IMG/VR virus record: IMGVR_UViG_3300031857_000243
Coordinates: 1 to 54,200 of that record
Origin: a virus
Reading direction: 5' to 3' (one strand)
DNA length: 54,200 nucleotides
Shown piece by piece: positions 33,201 through 41,938 of the stretch (positions are counted from its first letter, which is position 1; each line of letters opens with the position of its first letter). Below the pieces are notes generated by a model that saw nothing but the letters and a program-made list of their open reading frames with translations, made no database searches and was not told where the DNA came from. Both the position numbers and the translations under genes were made by a program.

Positions 33201-33317
33201 AGGCCAATAAGAAGAATTCCAATTTTAGTTTATGAAGATTCTTCTTATTCTATAAAACTAGCTGAGGATGATTTTAACTATAATTCATGCCCAAGTTGTC
33301 CAGATGGAACTACATAA
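30279..33317 (+). CDS. Collagen-like fibre B with Cys modules and lectin-type end
   Basis: The 1012-residue paralogue of fibre A has a collagen-like run at 20-54, and a beta region that includes IQINIQGATSEYENQYAVV, shared with fibre C. Four Cys modules lie at about 299-494: GSCCFC..., GACCVNGECISTSQELC, GKCCVKGKCYDDITSFAC and GGCCKADGSECN. The C-terminal part has MLWAIIVAPEDIEISGSKN, WYVPSIIELNHIY near 853, YWSSSS near 887 and RLRPIRRI near 973, matching the lectin-type end of fibre A. The ATG is six bases from CATAAATA (30265-30272), a one-mismatch late octamer inside the end of gene A, and there is no Shine-Dalgarno. Confidence 0.75.
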   Translation: MSILGSSNFVFSTISTRVFGVTGPTGPVGITGATGITGPLVRGATGNTGYGITGFTSTSSNILTIFLGDTGTIQINIQGATSEYENQYAVVKGVTTNGISVLYHYNEVQKSQNLLELGKTDYLKIKGITFRSSTGSIESVSVTSNQIIVQGKTYNFFPVGETGNIAYIYTPTKAKGVPNSYWDATTQTLRIPLAGERITLYNTKNFNETLANLTQDIVGYTGATGIAVPVYSYSPDIGYNVNKQRFEEKINNTLNGFTYTPNLFIGSSGGVDLDYKFLPVTIKKNSIFTPQVIGATGNIGSCCFCALNETVSDIKCLDYVTKQYCYDMGGSFSTVECVKRYVSSLENGSGDCFAEGACCVNGECISTSQELCLKYNGIFYPNEVCHPVRGSIGEGYFNCPSYCPLDDQTGKCCVKGKCYDDITSFACESIPNSSFHPGESCDGDCDPDCLDTLRGGCCKADGSECNDGYTPVECKESGGIFLGPGEVCGLNSCCGNNFRGEYFNSSEACKYSELIPCLPIGTYVGGGYLVGIVGAPSPCSVYSNPLVAEGQPLSCRYFPRGFMPTDPTWKYKNCFGESGVTFGTTSLPPSSLNIKYFTRTYPEVLTEDKQRINSCLLKAGLPFIMQTYEGVARQTATLNTPVEWDDGIMFKDNLEYDIRNGTFSYSLEHLSNISMFEPLGFVGSSTYLKLAKQFYGETQIHMLWAIIVAPEDIEISGSKNLSWGISESRVRGNGEFGYNLEPISTCMIDGLLTTRMHDETSKENTYFWFRDLAENDSNTGVDALAFDRFVFYSNGAYPNSKWQNNTIENTIETNENEFKNSYAILWDNMTDSDSCMKQISVLNQTGLNGYNDWYVPSIIELNHIYGNLTELNTAIALNGDDVFAAQKYWSSSSMCTLHKWNVNNHLDKKYYEIFETPSGEFNSKFRFTKNDFNLTEDKLYDLSMNACAGEKMLTQNFSNGFVESQNRDSKVARLRPIRRIPILVYEDSSYSIKLAEDDFNYNSCPSCPDGTT
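30336..30440 (+). repeat. Collagen-like Gly-X-Y repeat of fibre B
   Basis: The segment encodes residues 20-54, a run of GVT, GPT, GPV, GIT and GAT triplets with one break (LVRGATGNTGYG). It lies at the same N-terminal position as in fibres A and C. Confidence 0.85.
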
Positions 33318-33322
33318 TATCT

Positions 33323-33330
33323 TATAAATA
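33323..33330 (+). promoter_or_regulatory. T4-type late promoter TATAAATA before fibre C
   Basis: An exact octamer starts six bases after the stop of fibre B and ends nine bases before the ATG at 33340. There is no Shine-Dalgarno between them. Confidence 0.7.
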
Positions 33331-33339
33331 ATTAAAATT

Positions 33340-36300
33340 ATGTCAAGCAGCACTATTGGAACACATTCATATATCGGACCAAAAGGACCAAGTGGAGCAA
33401 CTGGTTCAAGGGGTGTAACTGGAAGTACTGGAAATACTGGTCCAATCGGAGCAACTGGTCCATATGGTGTTTATATATTATCATCAAATCCAACAAATAC
33501 TGGAATAATTTTAAATCTTTCTGATGGATCTACAAGCACAATAACTGGAAATTTTAGAGGTGCTACTTCTGAATTTTTGATCGCTGGAGTGAGTAGTGGT
33601 GACGGTATAACTTTATACTATACATACTCTTCTGGTGAGTTGCAAGTAAAGGGTCTTTCGGCCACTGGTTCTTTATATTTGACAGAAGATGAAAACTTCG
33701 TTTACTTCAACACAACATTGGCAGAAGTTCAGTCGGAGTTAGATATTGCCAATTTGAATGTTGATACTTTGGTATATTTAAAGACAAATTATCAAATTTC
33801 AAGTACTACAATCGGTGTAACTTATGACGGTGTTTATAACAGTGGAACCTTGGTATACGATGATAAGGGAAATACAAAATCAAAATTAAATTCTAGATCA
33901 AAAATTAAGTTTGTACAATCTAGAAACATTTTTGATACACCAACATATCTAAATGTTGATGATGCTGGATTATTCTATATAACGACTCCAAACGGTATTG
34001 CTGGATTCACTGGAACATTTAATAAAAATGAATCAGTATCTATAACTTTAATTTTCCAAAATGAAGATATATGGTATTTTCCAGAAAATGTGTATTTTGA
34101 AAATGGTGAAAACTACTTAACTTGTGGAAAATCCATAGTCAACCTGACAACCACAACTCAAGGTGAGAGCTGGTCAGCGACGGTTGCTGCTAGAGGTTTT
34201 GATGTTGATAATGACAATTGTCCAATAACATATACTTTTGGTTCTTGCTGTTATACAAATTTTGATGGAACTCTTGGTTGTAATGAATATGTCACAAAGG
34301 ATCAATGCGATAGATTATTTGGAACATTTAATGCCCTTCAATCGTGCATAAATTCCTGCGGTATAACTGGAATTTGCTGTTCAAATGGTAGATGTCTTGA
34401 AAATAGCAATCCAACTGAATGTGAATCATTTGCTGGCACATTCTACAGGGGAATAACATGTGGAGCATACGCAAATGACCCACAGGGTACAAATTTTGGA
34501 AATAGATTGTGTCCATACTACTGTGGCGATTATGAAATTGTTTCCTGCTGTAAAGATGGTATATGTTTAGGTAGCAATTTTACCAGACTTTTATGTGAGG
34601 AATATCTTGGCGGTGTTGGATATACTGGATCATGTAACGATGTAAATTGTTGTGAAGATGCTGTTGGTGTTGGCCCATGTTGCACAACAGCTGGCTGTGT
34701 TGAACTAAATAAAGTTCAATGTGATGCAGCTGGTGGTGTTTTTATGGGTGAAGATTTAAACTGTTCAGAAATTAACTGTGATTGCATATATTCTGTTCCA
34801 AAAGGTGCTTGCTGTTATTCAGATGGTAGTTGTTCTATTTTATCATTTACCGCTTGTGTGAGTAGTTCTGGTTCTTATCTTGGAGATTACACCACATGTG
34901 ATCAATGCCCACAACCAGAAGAAACTGGAGCATGTTGTAAAACAGACGGTACTTGCTCTGTTATAACTCCAGCACAATGTGCTGCGGCTGGTGGAAATTA
35001 TAAAGGTAAAAATACAAATTGCTCAACATGTGATACTGGTGGTGATCTTGGTGCTTGCTGTGATGATATAAATCAAATTTGCGATCAAAGGACACAATCA
35101 GAGTGTGAAGCAATTGCTGGAAGATATTTGGGTGAAAATACTGATTGTCAGCAATGTGGTTTTGGTGGTGGTGGTGGTCCCGATCCAGATCCATGCCCAG
35201 CAGTTGAAGATGAATCAGATTGTTTTTCAGCTCAGGCAAGAGTATTAACATGTGAAGGTGTTGTAGATTTTAATCGTGGTCAGGATGCTGTATCTTCACC
35301 AGTAAATAATACAAGTACAACTGTAACATTTTTATCACCAGATACAAGCGTAGATTCTATTTTGACCCCAGGAGTTGTAAACTATGCATTGTCTGAAACT
35401 AATCAAGTAATTACTGGTGCTCCAAAAATATATTTCAGACAGGGTATTGGTGTAAAAGATATATTCATAACAAAGGAAAATTTTAGATCTATAACACCAC
35501 AAACTGGAGTTGCTTATCCAAATTATTTTTACAATGGTGAACTAGCAACAGATCCAAATTTTCCACAGGGTGAAGATAAACTTGCTAGAATTTGCTTAAA
35601 AATAAAATGTGATACTGGAAATCCTGAAAATTTTAGATTTTATCTGTTAAGAACACATTATCCAAGACACTTTGCACATAATTTAGCGGCACTCAATGGA
35701 TATGTCGATGAAAATGATAATCCATTTGAGTTTATTAATCCAACTGATCGAAGTTTAGAAGAAAATTTAGATCCAACTACTGGATCAATAAAATATAAAA
35801 TTAGTGTTGATCTTGTTGATGAATTTGCATATATGCCATCTACTGTTCAGTTGAGAGATCAATTGAATAATCCATTGTTGGGATTGAAGCGAGAACCAAA
35901 TAGAAGTGCAGACTTCGATATTAATGGAAATGCACTATTTAATACAATTCCACAAGAACTTACACCAAGACCAGAAATAATTCCAGGTGGATTGACCACT
36001 GCCTCAGATTTGACTGATTATTATCTCAAATTGGGTCTTAACATAATGGGACTCACTAAAGGTTTTGAAAATTCTACTGGATATGTAAAAGGATTTACAA
36101 CTGCTGGTGATATAGTAAATTTTAATAGTTCTGGAAGTATTAATATTTCTGGAACTTCAAAGCCCTTTCAATATACGACCAATACAACTTCTAGAATGTT
36201 TGTTACTTATAATTATCCATTAATTAATACTAATTATACCGTTTCAACAAACATATCACAATTAAAAGTATATAATATTTTAGAAACATTTCAATTACTA

Positions 36301-38277
36301 ACTCCAGTTTCAACCTCTGGGGATCAAAGTCCATTTCATGATCGAATGAATGCGATCATTCAGTTTTATTATAATAAAGAATTACTAGATAGATCTAATA
36401 ACAATCTATATACTGCATCAGAATCTGAACCTGGTAAAATAAATCCACAAAATAATAGCAGTGCTGTCTCTGCCACTATAAATTCTAGTGGAAATATAGT
36501 TGGAGGTATAGGAATTCCAGTTGGTTATTTTAATATGGGTTACACCTATATGAGAGCTTCCGATTCCATATTTCCAACTTTTCCAAATTCTAATACAAAT
36601 AGTATAAGATCAGTATATAAAAAATATGCGAGAACATCAAATTCATTTTCAAATACATTCATAAATAATATTGAAGCCGAACAATCAGATTCAGTACCAT
36701 ATCAATTTTATGGATTAAATTATCCAGGACATCCATTAACAGTAGACCTATTGAATCCAAATTATCAGGCTAGAAAAGAAACTACTGGAGGTTTTGGTCC
36801 TGGTGGTTCGACAGTAATACCAGCCGTTGTATCTGCGAATACTTATAAAACAAAACCATATGATATTATATACGACAGCGGACATATAGAATTTAATCCG
36901 AATGACACAAATGCTCCATATAAAAGATATCTTTCAGAAAGCAATATTGGAAATTTTAATACTAGCACTCAAATAGTAGAACAAGATTATACAACTGAAA
37001 GAGTTATCGGTTATTTATCCAAAGCTATTAATGATCCTTACGATCAAGACAGCATAACTTTACCATATGGTAGAATGAAGTATTTGGGAGATGGTGAATT
37101 TGTCTTCTGTATAACTATACCAAATCCAAAAGATTATATTAATTACAATGATACAGGAGATGGAGAAGCTGGAATTGATATTGATCCAGATAAATTTACA
37201 GATAGAAGATTAGTTGCTCATAATACTCTCAGACTTGTTTTATTCACAGACATAAAACCAACTGAAAATGATTCGGTTAATCAAAGTACTAGATCTAAAA
37301 TAACATTAGGAAATGAATGTCACGGTTTAGCCTGTGGATTTTCTGTTCCAAATTATGAACCAACATGTCCACTCTGTAAGGATTATCAAGTTCAAAATGA
37401 AACAAATTATGTTATAGGTTCTGGAATTCCAACTTTAAGTGGTTGGGGTGTTCAAACTATTAGAAACAATCCAGATTGTGACGAACAAACTACATCCCTT
37501 TGTCAATTTGGCTCTCAAGATCCAAATTGTTCAGAATGTTTACCTTGTTGCTTTTCTCCAAATAGAATAGACAAAGCCATAATAACATCTTGTCAGGATT
37601 CTGAATCTTCTTGTGGTTGTAGAGGTTCTATAGAATACAATAGTGCTCAATCTTGTCCAACTGGTACAGTAAGTTGTGTTGAAGTCGGAGATCCATGCAT
37701 ACAGCATAGAACTGTTTTAAATGTTTTAAAGAATCAATTAGGTGGAGATTTTACATGCACTGGTGGTGGATTAATTCAATATTGGTTCCCACTTCCTGAT
37801 GTCTTTTTAGATACAGCCCCCGATTTGGTTCAATATTTGCCAAGATTTGCCATCTATACTTCTCAGGGAAGTAGCACTTCATCAATAAGAGATAAAATGT
37901 GTGCTCCAGTAAATTCTGGAACAGACGAGTGCCCAAATGAACAAAATAGTATTTGTGGAAATTTCTGTTTAACAAAGAATGACGGAACGAAGATAACCTG
38001 TCAACAATTTATAGATCAATATAATAATAATCCTGGATTTGAAAAAATAACAAATATACCTCAAAATCTTTTACTAAATTTACAACAAAATCAGGTAAAT
38101 ATTCCAGGAGAAATGTTCTATAGAGAAAGACCAAACAATAGCTGTGTAACTGCATTTGCTGGTACTGTTTTAAAGAAACTATATATTTCTGATACCGATT
38201 ATGTTTGTGTACCTGTAGATGCAACTGATCTTACGGCAATAAACAATCTTGAAGATTGCGTACAAGGAGAATCATGA
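33340..38277 (+). CDS. Collagen-like fibre C with seven tandem Cys modules
   Basis: At 1645 residues this is the largest protein of the window. It has a collagen-like run at 13-43, a GATSEFLIAGVSSGDGITLYY segment shared with fibre B, and a beta region. About seven tandem Cys modules follow at 300-610 of the form G-x-CC-x(3-4)-G-x-C-x(6-9)-C-x(3)-GG-x-(F/Y)-x-G-x(4)-C-x(2-3)-C (for example GACCKTDGTC, CAAAGGNYKGKNTNC), closing in GGGGGPDPDPC. The remaining 1000 residues are a long Asn/Thr/Pro-rich beta region ending in another Cys-rich part (about 1345-1640). It lacks the lectin-type end of fibres A, B and D. It is likely a long virion fibre or spike. The late promoter at 33323 drives it. Confidence 0.7.
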   Translation: MSSSTIGTHSYIGPKGPSGATGSRGVTGSTGNTGPIGATGPYGVYILSSNPTNTGIILNLSDGSTSTITGNFRGATSEFLIAGVSSGDGITLYYTYSSGELQVKGLSATGSLYLTEDENFVYFNTTLAEVQSELDIANLNVDTLVYLKTNYQISSTTIGVTYDGVYNSGTLVYDDKGNTKSKLNSRSKIKFVQSRNIFDTPTYLNVDDAGLFYITTPNGIAGFTGTFNKNESVSITLIFQNEDIWYFPENVYFENGENYLTCGKSIVNLTTTTQGESWSATVAARGFDVDNDNCPITYTFGSCCYTNFDGTLGCNEYVTKDQCDRLFGTFNALQSCINSCGITGICCSNGRCLENSNPTECESFAGTFYRGITCGAYANDPQGTNFGNRLCPYYCGDYEIVSCCKDGICLGSNFTRLLCEEYLGGVGYTGSCNDVNCCEDAVGVGPCCTTAGCVELNKVQCDAAGGVFMGEDLNCSEINCDCIYSVPKGACCYSDGSCSILSFTACVSSSGSYLGDYTTCDQCPQPEETGACCKTDGTCSVITPAQCAAAGGNYKGKNTNCSTCDTGGDLGACCDDINQICDQRTQSECEAIAGRYLGENTDCQQCGFGGGGGPDPDPCPAVEDESDCFSAQARVLTCEGVVDFNRGQDAVSSPVNNTSTTVTFLSPDTSVDSILTPGVVNYALSETNQVITGAPKIYFRQGIGVKDIFITKENFRSITPQTGVAYPNYFYNGELATDPNFPQGEDKLARICLKIKCDTGNPENFRFYLLRTHYPRHFAHNLAALNGYVDENDNPFEFINPTDRSLEENLDPTTGSIKYKISVDLVDEFAYMPSTVQLRDQLNNPLLGLKREPNRSADFDINGNALFNTIPQELTPRPEIIPGGLTTASDLTDYYLKLGLNIMGLTKGFENSTGYVKGFTTAGDIVNFNSSGSINISGTSKPFQYTTNTTSRMFVTYNYPLINTNYTVSTNISQLKVYNILETFQLLTPVSTSGDQSPFHDRMNAIIQFYYNKELLDRSNNNLYTASESEPGKINPQNNSSAVSATINSSGNIVGGIGIPVGYFNMGYTYMRASDSIFPTFPNSNTNSIRSVYKKYARTSNSFSNTFINNIEAEQSDSVPYQFYGLNYPGHPLTVDLLNPNYQARKETTGGFGPGGSTVIPAVVSANTYKTKPYDIIYDSGHIEFNPNDTNAPYKRYLSESNIGNFNTSTQIVEQDYTTERVIGYLSKAINDPYDQDSITLPYGRMKYLGDGEFVFCITIPNPKDYINYNDTGDGEAGIDIDPDKFTDRRLVAHNTLRLVLFTDIKPTENDSVNQSTRSKITLGNECHGLACGFSVPNYEPTCPLCKDYQVQNETNYVIGSGIPTLSGWGVQTIRNNPDCDEQTTSLCQFGSQDPNCSECLPCCFSPNRIDKAIITSCQDSESSCGCRGSIEYNSAQSCPTGTVSCVEVGDPCIQHRTVLNVLKNQLGGDFTCTGGGLIQYWFPLPDVFLDTAPDLVQYLPRFAIYTSQGSSTSSIRDKMCAPVNSGTDECPNEQNSICGNFCLTKNDGTKITCQQFIDQYNNNPGFEKITNIPQNLLLNLQQNQVNIPGEMFYRERPNNSCVTAFAGTVLKKLYISDTDYVCVPVDATDLTAINNLEDCVQGES
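33376..33468 (+). repeat. Collagen-like Gly-X-Y repeat of fibre C
   Basis: The segment encodes residues 13-43 (GPKGPSGATGSRGVTG and on), an uninterrupted run of about ten Gly-X-Y triplets near the N-terminus. Confidence 0.85.
34238..35188 (+). repeat. Tandem Cys-rich module array in fibre C
   Basis: Seven modules of about 32-45 residues follow each other: starts GSCCYT, GICCSN, VSCCKD, GPCCTT, GACCYS, GACCKT and GACCDD. Each has a CC pair, a third Cys after 3-5 residues, a fourth about eight later, an aromatic-Gly motif and a closing Cys pair. Modules 4-7 are the most alike. Confidence 0.85.
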
Positions 38278-39731
38278 GTATTCAATTTAGATCAAGAGTT
38301 AAATCAGTAAAGGATTTTGGTTCTGATCTAAAAAAAATTGGAACTTGTTGTTATACAGATGGAACCAGCGACCAAATAACATTTTATGAATGTTTTATCA
38401 ATAATGGAACTTTTTTGGTAGGTGATAATGTTTCTTGCCCACAACAAGGGGAAATTGGAAATTGTTTTGCTTGCTCTTATCTGACATTTGATCAAAAAAT
38501 ACAAGTAGCAAACAATCCAGCAGTTCTTGGTGCGAATCCAGATTGGGGTAAAGCTACAACATCACAATGTGAGTGCTCAAGAATAGGTGGAGTTTTTCAT
38601 CCGACAAATCCCTTAAATCTTCTAGGTATCGATGCAAGAATTCCTCAATCTTGTTGTTATTTTGCATATGATGCCTCTGGATTTCCTATAGGAATAACAT
38701 GTGAGAATGTTTGTTCGGAGAGAGAATGTTCATTGAGAGGTATAACATTCAATGATGGAACATTGAGAAATGTTCCAGTTTACAACAGTTCTGAAACTTG
38801 TGCGACATCTAACTGCTCAACATCTGGACTTACAGATTTCCTTTACAAACAAATGGCAGTTGGTGCTGCATCTACCACCACAGAGGATGTTGGTGCATGT
38901 TTTGATTTGACTAAAATTACTACTGGATTTTCATATGAGTGCAATCTTTCATTTAAGGATGATTGTTTTGGATACTGGATTTCTCCAGAAACTGAAGAAG
39001 ATGGTTTTGTCTTCTGCAATTCAAGCTTTTCACCAGAAAATCCAACGAAACTAGCAAATAGAAAAATAGAACCATACAGTATGTCCGAGGTTGATTTTGA
39101 CCTTTTAGGGTTGACTTCTGGTGATGAATTCCAGGGTGGAATTTATATAGGAAAATTTACAGTAAATTCGTCATCCTCTAAAGTTTATGGATCTTTGAAT
39201 CTCAAAGAACCAGTTGAACAACACTACAATGATACGACACCAAGAGATGTTTATTCGAAATGGGCCTTGATTGTTGATAAATATGACTACTATGCAGTTT
39301 ATATGTCTCCAGAAGAGCAAACTTCTACGATGCCAAATACATCGTTATCGGATGGTTTTTACAATTGCTATGGGGATAGAATAAATTTCTATGGGCATGG
39401 AACAAAACTCATAAATACTATAACAGGACAAATTAGAAGAGGTTTTGCCGATTATTACATACCAAGCATCATAGAATTGTATTATTTATCAAATAAAATA
39501 AATAAAGATTCTTCGCTAAAGACCAAGTTGAATATCAAGAATAAATTAGCTTCTTCTTCTATATTTTATGAAAATATTTTATCAAATAGTAGTGAAAAAT
39601 ATAGTTTTAATGGGCATGTATTTGTTTATGGGCAAAATTTTACAAATACCACAAAGTTTGGATATACCGTATTGATGCCAACTGACACGAATGTATATTT
39701 AAGATTATTCAGAAAGGTGATTTTAACATGA
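38274..39731 (+). CDS. Fibre D: short Cys-rich protein with lectin-type end
   Basis: The start is ATG 38274, with AAGGAGA just upstream and an ATGA overlap with fibre C; an in-frame TTG at 38256 is rejected. The 485-residue protein lacks the collagen run. It opens with MSIQFRSRVKSVKDFG and goes straight into a Cys module (GTCCYTDGTSDQ...C...GTFLVGDNVSC). Further Cys-rich sequence follows to about residue 270. The C-terminal part has GDEFQGGIYIGKF near 283, KWALIVDKYDYYAVYM and YYIPSIIELYYLSNKI near 394, paralogous to fibres A and B but shorter. It may form the distal partner of fibre C, as suggested by translational coupling. Confidence 0.65.
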   Translation: MSIQFRSRVKSVKDFGSDLKKIGTCCYTDGTSDQITFYECFINNGTFLVGDNVSCPQQGEIGNCFACSYLTFDQKIQVANNPAVLGANPDWGKATTSQCECSRIGGVFHPTNPLNLLGIDARIPQSCCYFAYDASGFPIGITCENVCSERECSLRGITFNDGTLRNVPVYNSSETCATSNCSTSGLTDFLYKQMAVGAASTTTEDVGACFDLTKITTGFSYECNLSFKDDCFGYWISPETEEDGFVFCNSSFSPENPTKLANRKIEPYSMSEVDFDLLGLTSGDEFQGGIYIGKFTVNSSSSKVYGSLNLKEPVEQHYNDTTPRDVYSKWALIVDKYDYYAVYMSPEEQTSTMPNTSLSDGFYNCYGDRINFYGHGTKLINTITGQIRRGFADYYIPSIIELYYLSNKINKDSSLKTKLNIKNKLASSSIFYENILSNSSEKYSFNGHVFVYGQNFTNTTKFGYTVLMPTDTNVYLRLFRKVILT

Positions 39732-40228
39732 GTTGTAACTGCAATAAAAATAAAAATAATGAAAAGTTTAGAACAGAAGAAATCAAAGAAGATACATCTA
39801 TAAAGAATAAAATTAGCATGGTGCAAAATTTTGCATCGGCCATAGCTTCAAGGGGAATATCGAATAAAAAAGTAAGTCTTCCAGTAAAACAGTTAAGGGT
39901 CATGTCTTGCTTTGGAAATATGAAGCAGGGTGGAGAGCTTCCACCATGTGAGCATCTCAAACCAAGCGTCACTCCTGGAAAATTCTTCTGCGGTGGTTGT
40001 GGTTGTGGGGATAGAAAAGGCACTTGGCTTGTATCTAATGGTGATGAATATTCAAAGTTGGATTATCCAAAACTTTCTTGTCCATTACAAATGCCAGGAT
40101 TTAGCAATTATAGAAAATCTGAAGAATCAGAGGGTCAAGATCCAATAACTAGAAGATATTACATCGAAAATAACATAAATTATTCAGATCTTGAGAAAAT
40201 TCCAGTAACAGTCCCCGATCCAAAATAA
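39728..40228 (+). CDS. Small Cys-cluster (zinc-ribbon-like) protein, 166 aa
   Basis: The protein starts MSCNCNK with Cys 3 and 5 and a Lys-rich region. Its core is MSCFGNMKQGGELPPCEHLKP, then FFCGGCGCGDRKGTW, then DYPKLSCPLQMPGF. The C...C...CGGCGC...C spacing resembles small zinc-ribbon-like proteins in bacteria and phages that end in 'CP.G/L..GF/W'. Metal binding is likely, with role unknown. It overlaps fibre D by ATGA and is followed by gp13, so it sits between the fibre cassette and the neck genes. A chaperone or maturation factor for the Cys-rich fibres is a speculative option. Confidence 0.55.
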   Translation: MSCNCNKNKNNEKFRTEEIKEDTSIKNKISMVQNFASAIASRGISNKKVSLPVKQLRVMSCFGNMKQGGELPPCEHLKPSVTPGKFFCGGCGCGDRKGTWLVSNGDEYSKLDYPKLSCPLQMPGFSNYRKSEESEGQDPITRRYYIENNINYSDLEKIPVTVPDPK

Positions 40229-40234
40229 TAAATA
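40227..40234 (+). promoter_or_regulatory. Late-promoter-like AATAAATA before gp13
   Basis: AATAAATA overlaps the stop of the Cys-cluster gene and lies 15 bases upstream of the gp13 ATG; a weak Shine-Dalgarno (AAGAGA) lies between. It may start the neck/packaging operon. Confidence 0.4.
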
Positions 40235-40249
40235 TTTTAAGAGATAAAA

Positions 40250-41053
40250 ATGTCAAGACCAAATTCTAGACAAACAATAATAGACTATGCTCTAAGAACA
40301 CTTGGATTTCCAGTTATCGAAATAAATGTCGATACTGAACAATGTGAAGATCGTCTAGATGAAGCTCTTGATTTTTTTGTGGAAAGACATTTTGATGGAG
40401 TCGAGAAAGTCTTTTTTAAATATCAACTGACATCAACCGATGTTGAAAATAAATATATCAATACTAATAATATTTTAGGTTGGGATGGAAGTGCTACATC
40501 AAAGCCAAATGGTAGCAACATAGTATCCGTTGTCAAATTATTTCAATTTGGAAATTTTGCAAACATCGACATGTTTGATCTAAAATATCAACTTGCATTA
40601 GTTGATTACTTTGGAATAAACAGAGGATATAACGGTGGTGGCTCTATGGGTCTGGCTTCATATGATTCTACGAAAAGATATATAAAACTCATTGAAGATT
40701 TCTTTCAAGGTGAAAAAGCACTAAGATTCAGCAAAGTCACAAATAGAATACACATAGATTGCAATTGGAGTGAACTCAAGGCTGGAGACTATTTGGTTTT
40801 CGAGACATATGCAGCCCTTGATCCTGAATTATATACAAAAATATTTGATGATCGTCTTTTAAAGAAATACTTAACTGCATTGATTAAAAGACAATGGGGA
40901 GCAAACATGGCAAAGTATGATGGAGTTCAATTGCCAGGTGGAATTGTGATGAAGGGTGGTCAGATTTATGCCGAAGCAGTTCAAGAAATAGCAGCCATAG
41001 AAAATGAGGTTTTGACATCATACGAATTACCAGCATCTTTCTTTATGGGATAA
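40250..41053 (+). CDS. gp13: Neck protein gp13
   Basis: The 267-residue protein (T4 gp13 is 309 aa) opens with the family signature SRPNSRQTIIDYALRTLGFP, VIEINVDTEQCEDRLDEALDFFVERHFDGVEK. Later blocks are YIKLIEDFFQGEKALRFSK and the helical end LTALIKRQWGANMAKYDGVQLPGG, also typical. gp13 and gp14 form the head-tail connector complex that seals the packaged head. Three bases separate it from gp14, and the block gp13 to gp17 is a tightly coupled operon in T4 order. Confidence 0.92.
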   Translation: MSRPNSRQTIIDYALRTLGFPVIEINVDTEQCEDRLDEALDFFVERHFDGVEKVFFKYQLTSTDVENKYINTNNILGWDGSATSKPNGSNIVSVVKLFQFGNFANIDMFDLKYQLALVDYFGINRGYNGGGSMGLASYDSTKRYIKLIEDFFQGEKALRFSKVTNRIHIDCNWSELKAGDYLVFETYAALDPELYTKIFDDRLLKKYLTALIKRQWGANMAKYDGVQLPGGIVMKGGQIYAEAVQEIAAIENEVLTSYELPASFFMG

Positions 41054-41056
41054 TAA

Positions 41057-41938
41057 ATGGCAACTAATCCATTTTTTAAATTTTCACAACTAGATCAAAA
41101 ATTACTAGATGATCTAACAATAGAAACCATAAAAGTTACTGGTCAAGATGTTTTATATGTTCCTAGAGAATATTTTAAATTGGACAATATTCTTGGTGAA
41201 GATATACAGTCGAAATTTTCAACAGCGTATAAGATAGAAGCATACATCCAAACGATCTTTAGTTTCGATGGACAAGCTGATGTCATCAGCAAGTTCGGCG
41301 TACTCATTACCGATAGAATGACAATTCAATTGTCTAAGACTAGATTTAAGAGAGAAATATCCACAAAAGAAACAGAGATCTTAAGACCAAGAGAAGGTGA
41401 TTTGGTTTATTTTCCATTATCTGGAACAATATTTGAAATTAACAAATTGGAAGACGAGATTCCATTCTATCAATTGGGAACATTGAATTGCTATACATTG
41501 ACACTGGAGGCTTTCGTGTATTCTCACGAAGAATTTACAACTGGAATCGATGTTTTGGATTCTGCGACCACTGACAGAACATCCTATGTCAGAAGATACA
41601 ATCTGGTTGGAAAGACAAATGGAACTTATCTTGTTGGGGAATTTGTAAATCAATCTGGTTATACAGCAACAGTTCAAGAGTTCCAAAAGGGTTATACCTA
41701 TTCAAGACTCTTTGTTTATGATGAAGTTGGAACTTACATATCTGGGGCCACATTGAGTGGTGCTATTTCTGGTGCTGGATATACAGCATTCTCAACCTAT
41801 CTGACAAATACCATTATCCAAACTGATCCAATCAGAGAAGAAAGCGATGGTGATAATTCATATCTGGAAGCTGAAAGATTGGATAAGACTTTATTCAATC
41901 AAAGTGAAACAGATCCATTCTCGGAAGGACAATATTAA
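41057..41938 (+). CDS. gp14: Neck protein gp14
   Basis: The 293-residue protein (T4 gp14 is 256 aa) starts MATNPFFKFSQLDQKLLDDLTIETIKVTGQDVLYVPRE, followed by DNILGEDIQSKFSTAYKIEAYI and FGVLITDRMTIQLSKTRFKREI. These match gp14 of T4-like phages. REGDLVYFPLSGTIFEINKLEDEIPFYQLG is a further conserved block. It joins gp13 in the neck. A Gly/Ser/Thr-rich segment (about 200-260) is longer than in T4. The stop overlaps the gp15 start by TAATG. Confidence 0.92.
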   Translation: MATNPFFKFSQLDQKLLDDLTIETIKVTGQDVLYVPREYFKLDNILGEDIQSKFSTAYKIEAYIQTIFSFDGQADVISKFGVLITDRMTIQLSKTRFKREISTKETEILRPREGDLVYFPLSGTIFEINKLEDEIPFYQLGTLNCYTLTLEAFVYSHEEFTTGIDVLDSATTDRTSYVRRYNLVGKTNGTYLVGEFVNQSGYTATVQEFQKGYTYSRLFVYDEVGTYISGATLSGAISGAGYTAFSTYLTNTIIQTDPIREESDGDNSYLEAERLDKTLFNQSETDPFSEGQY

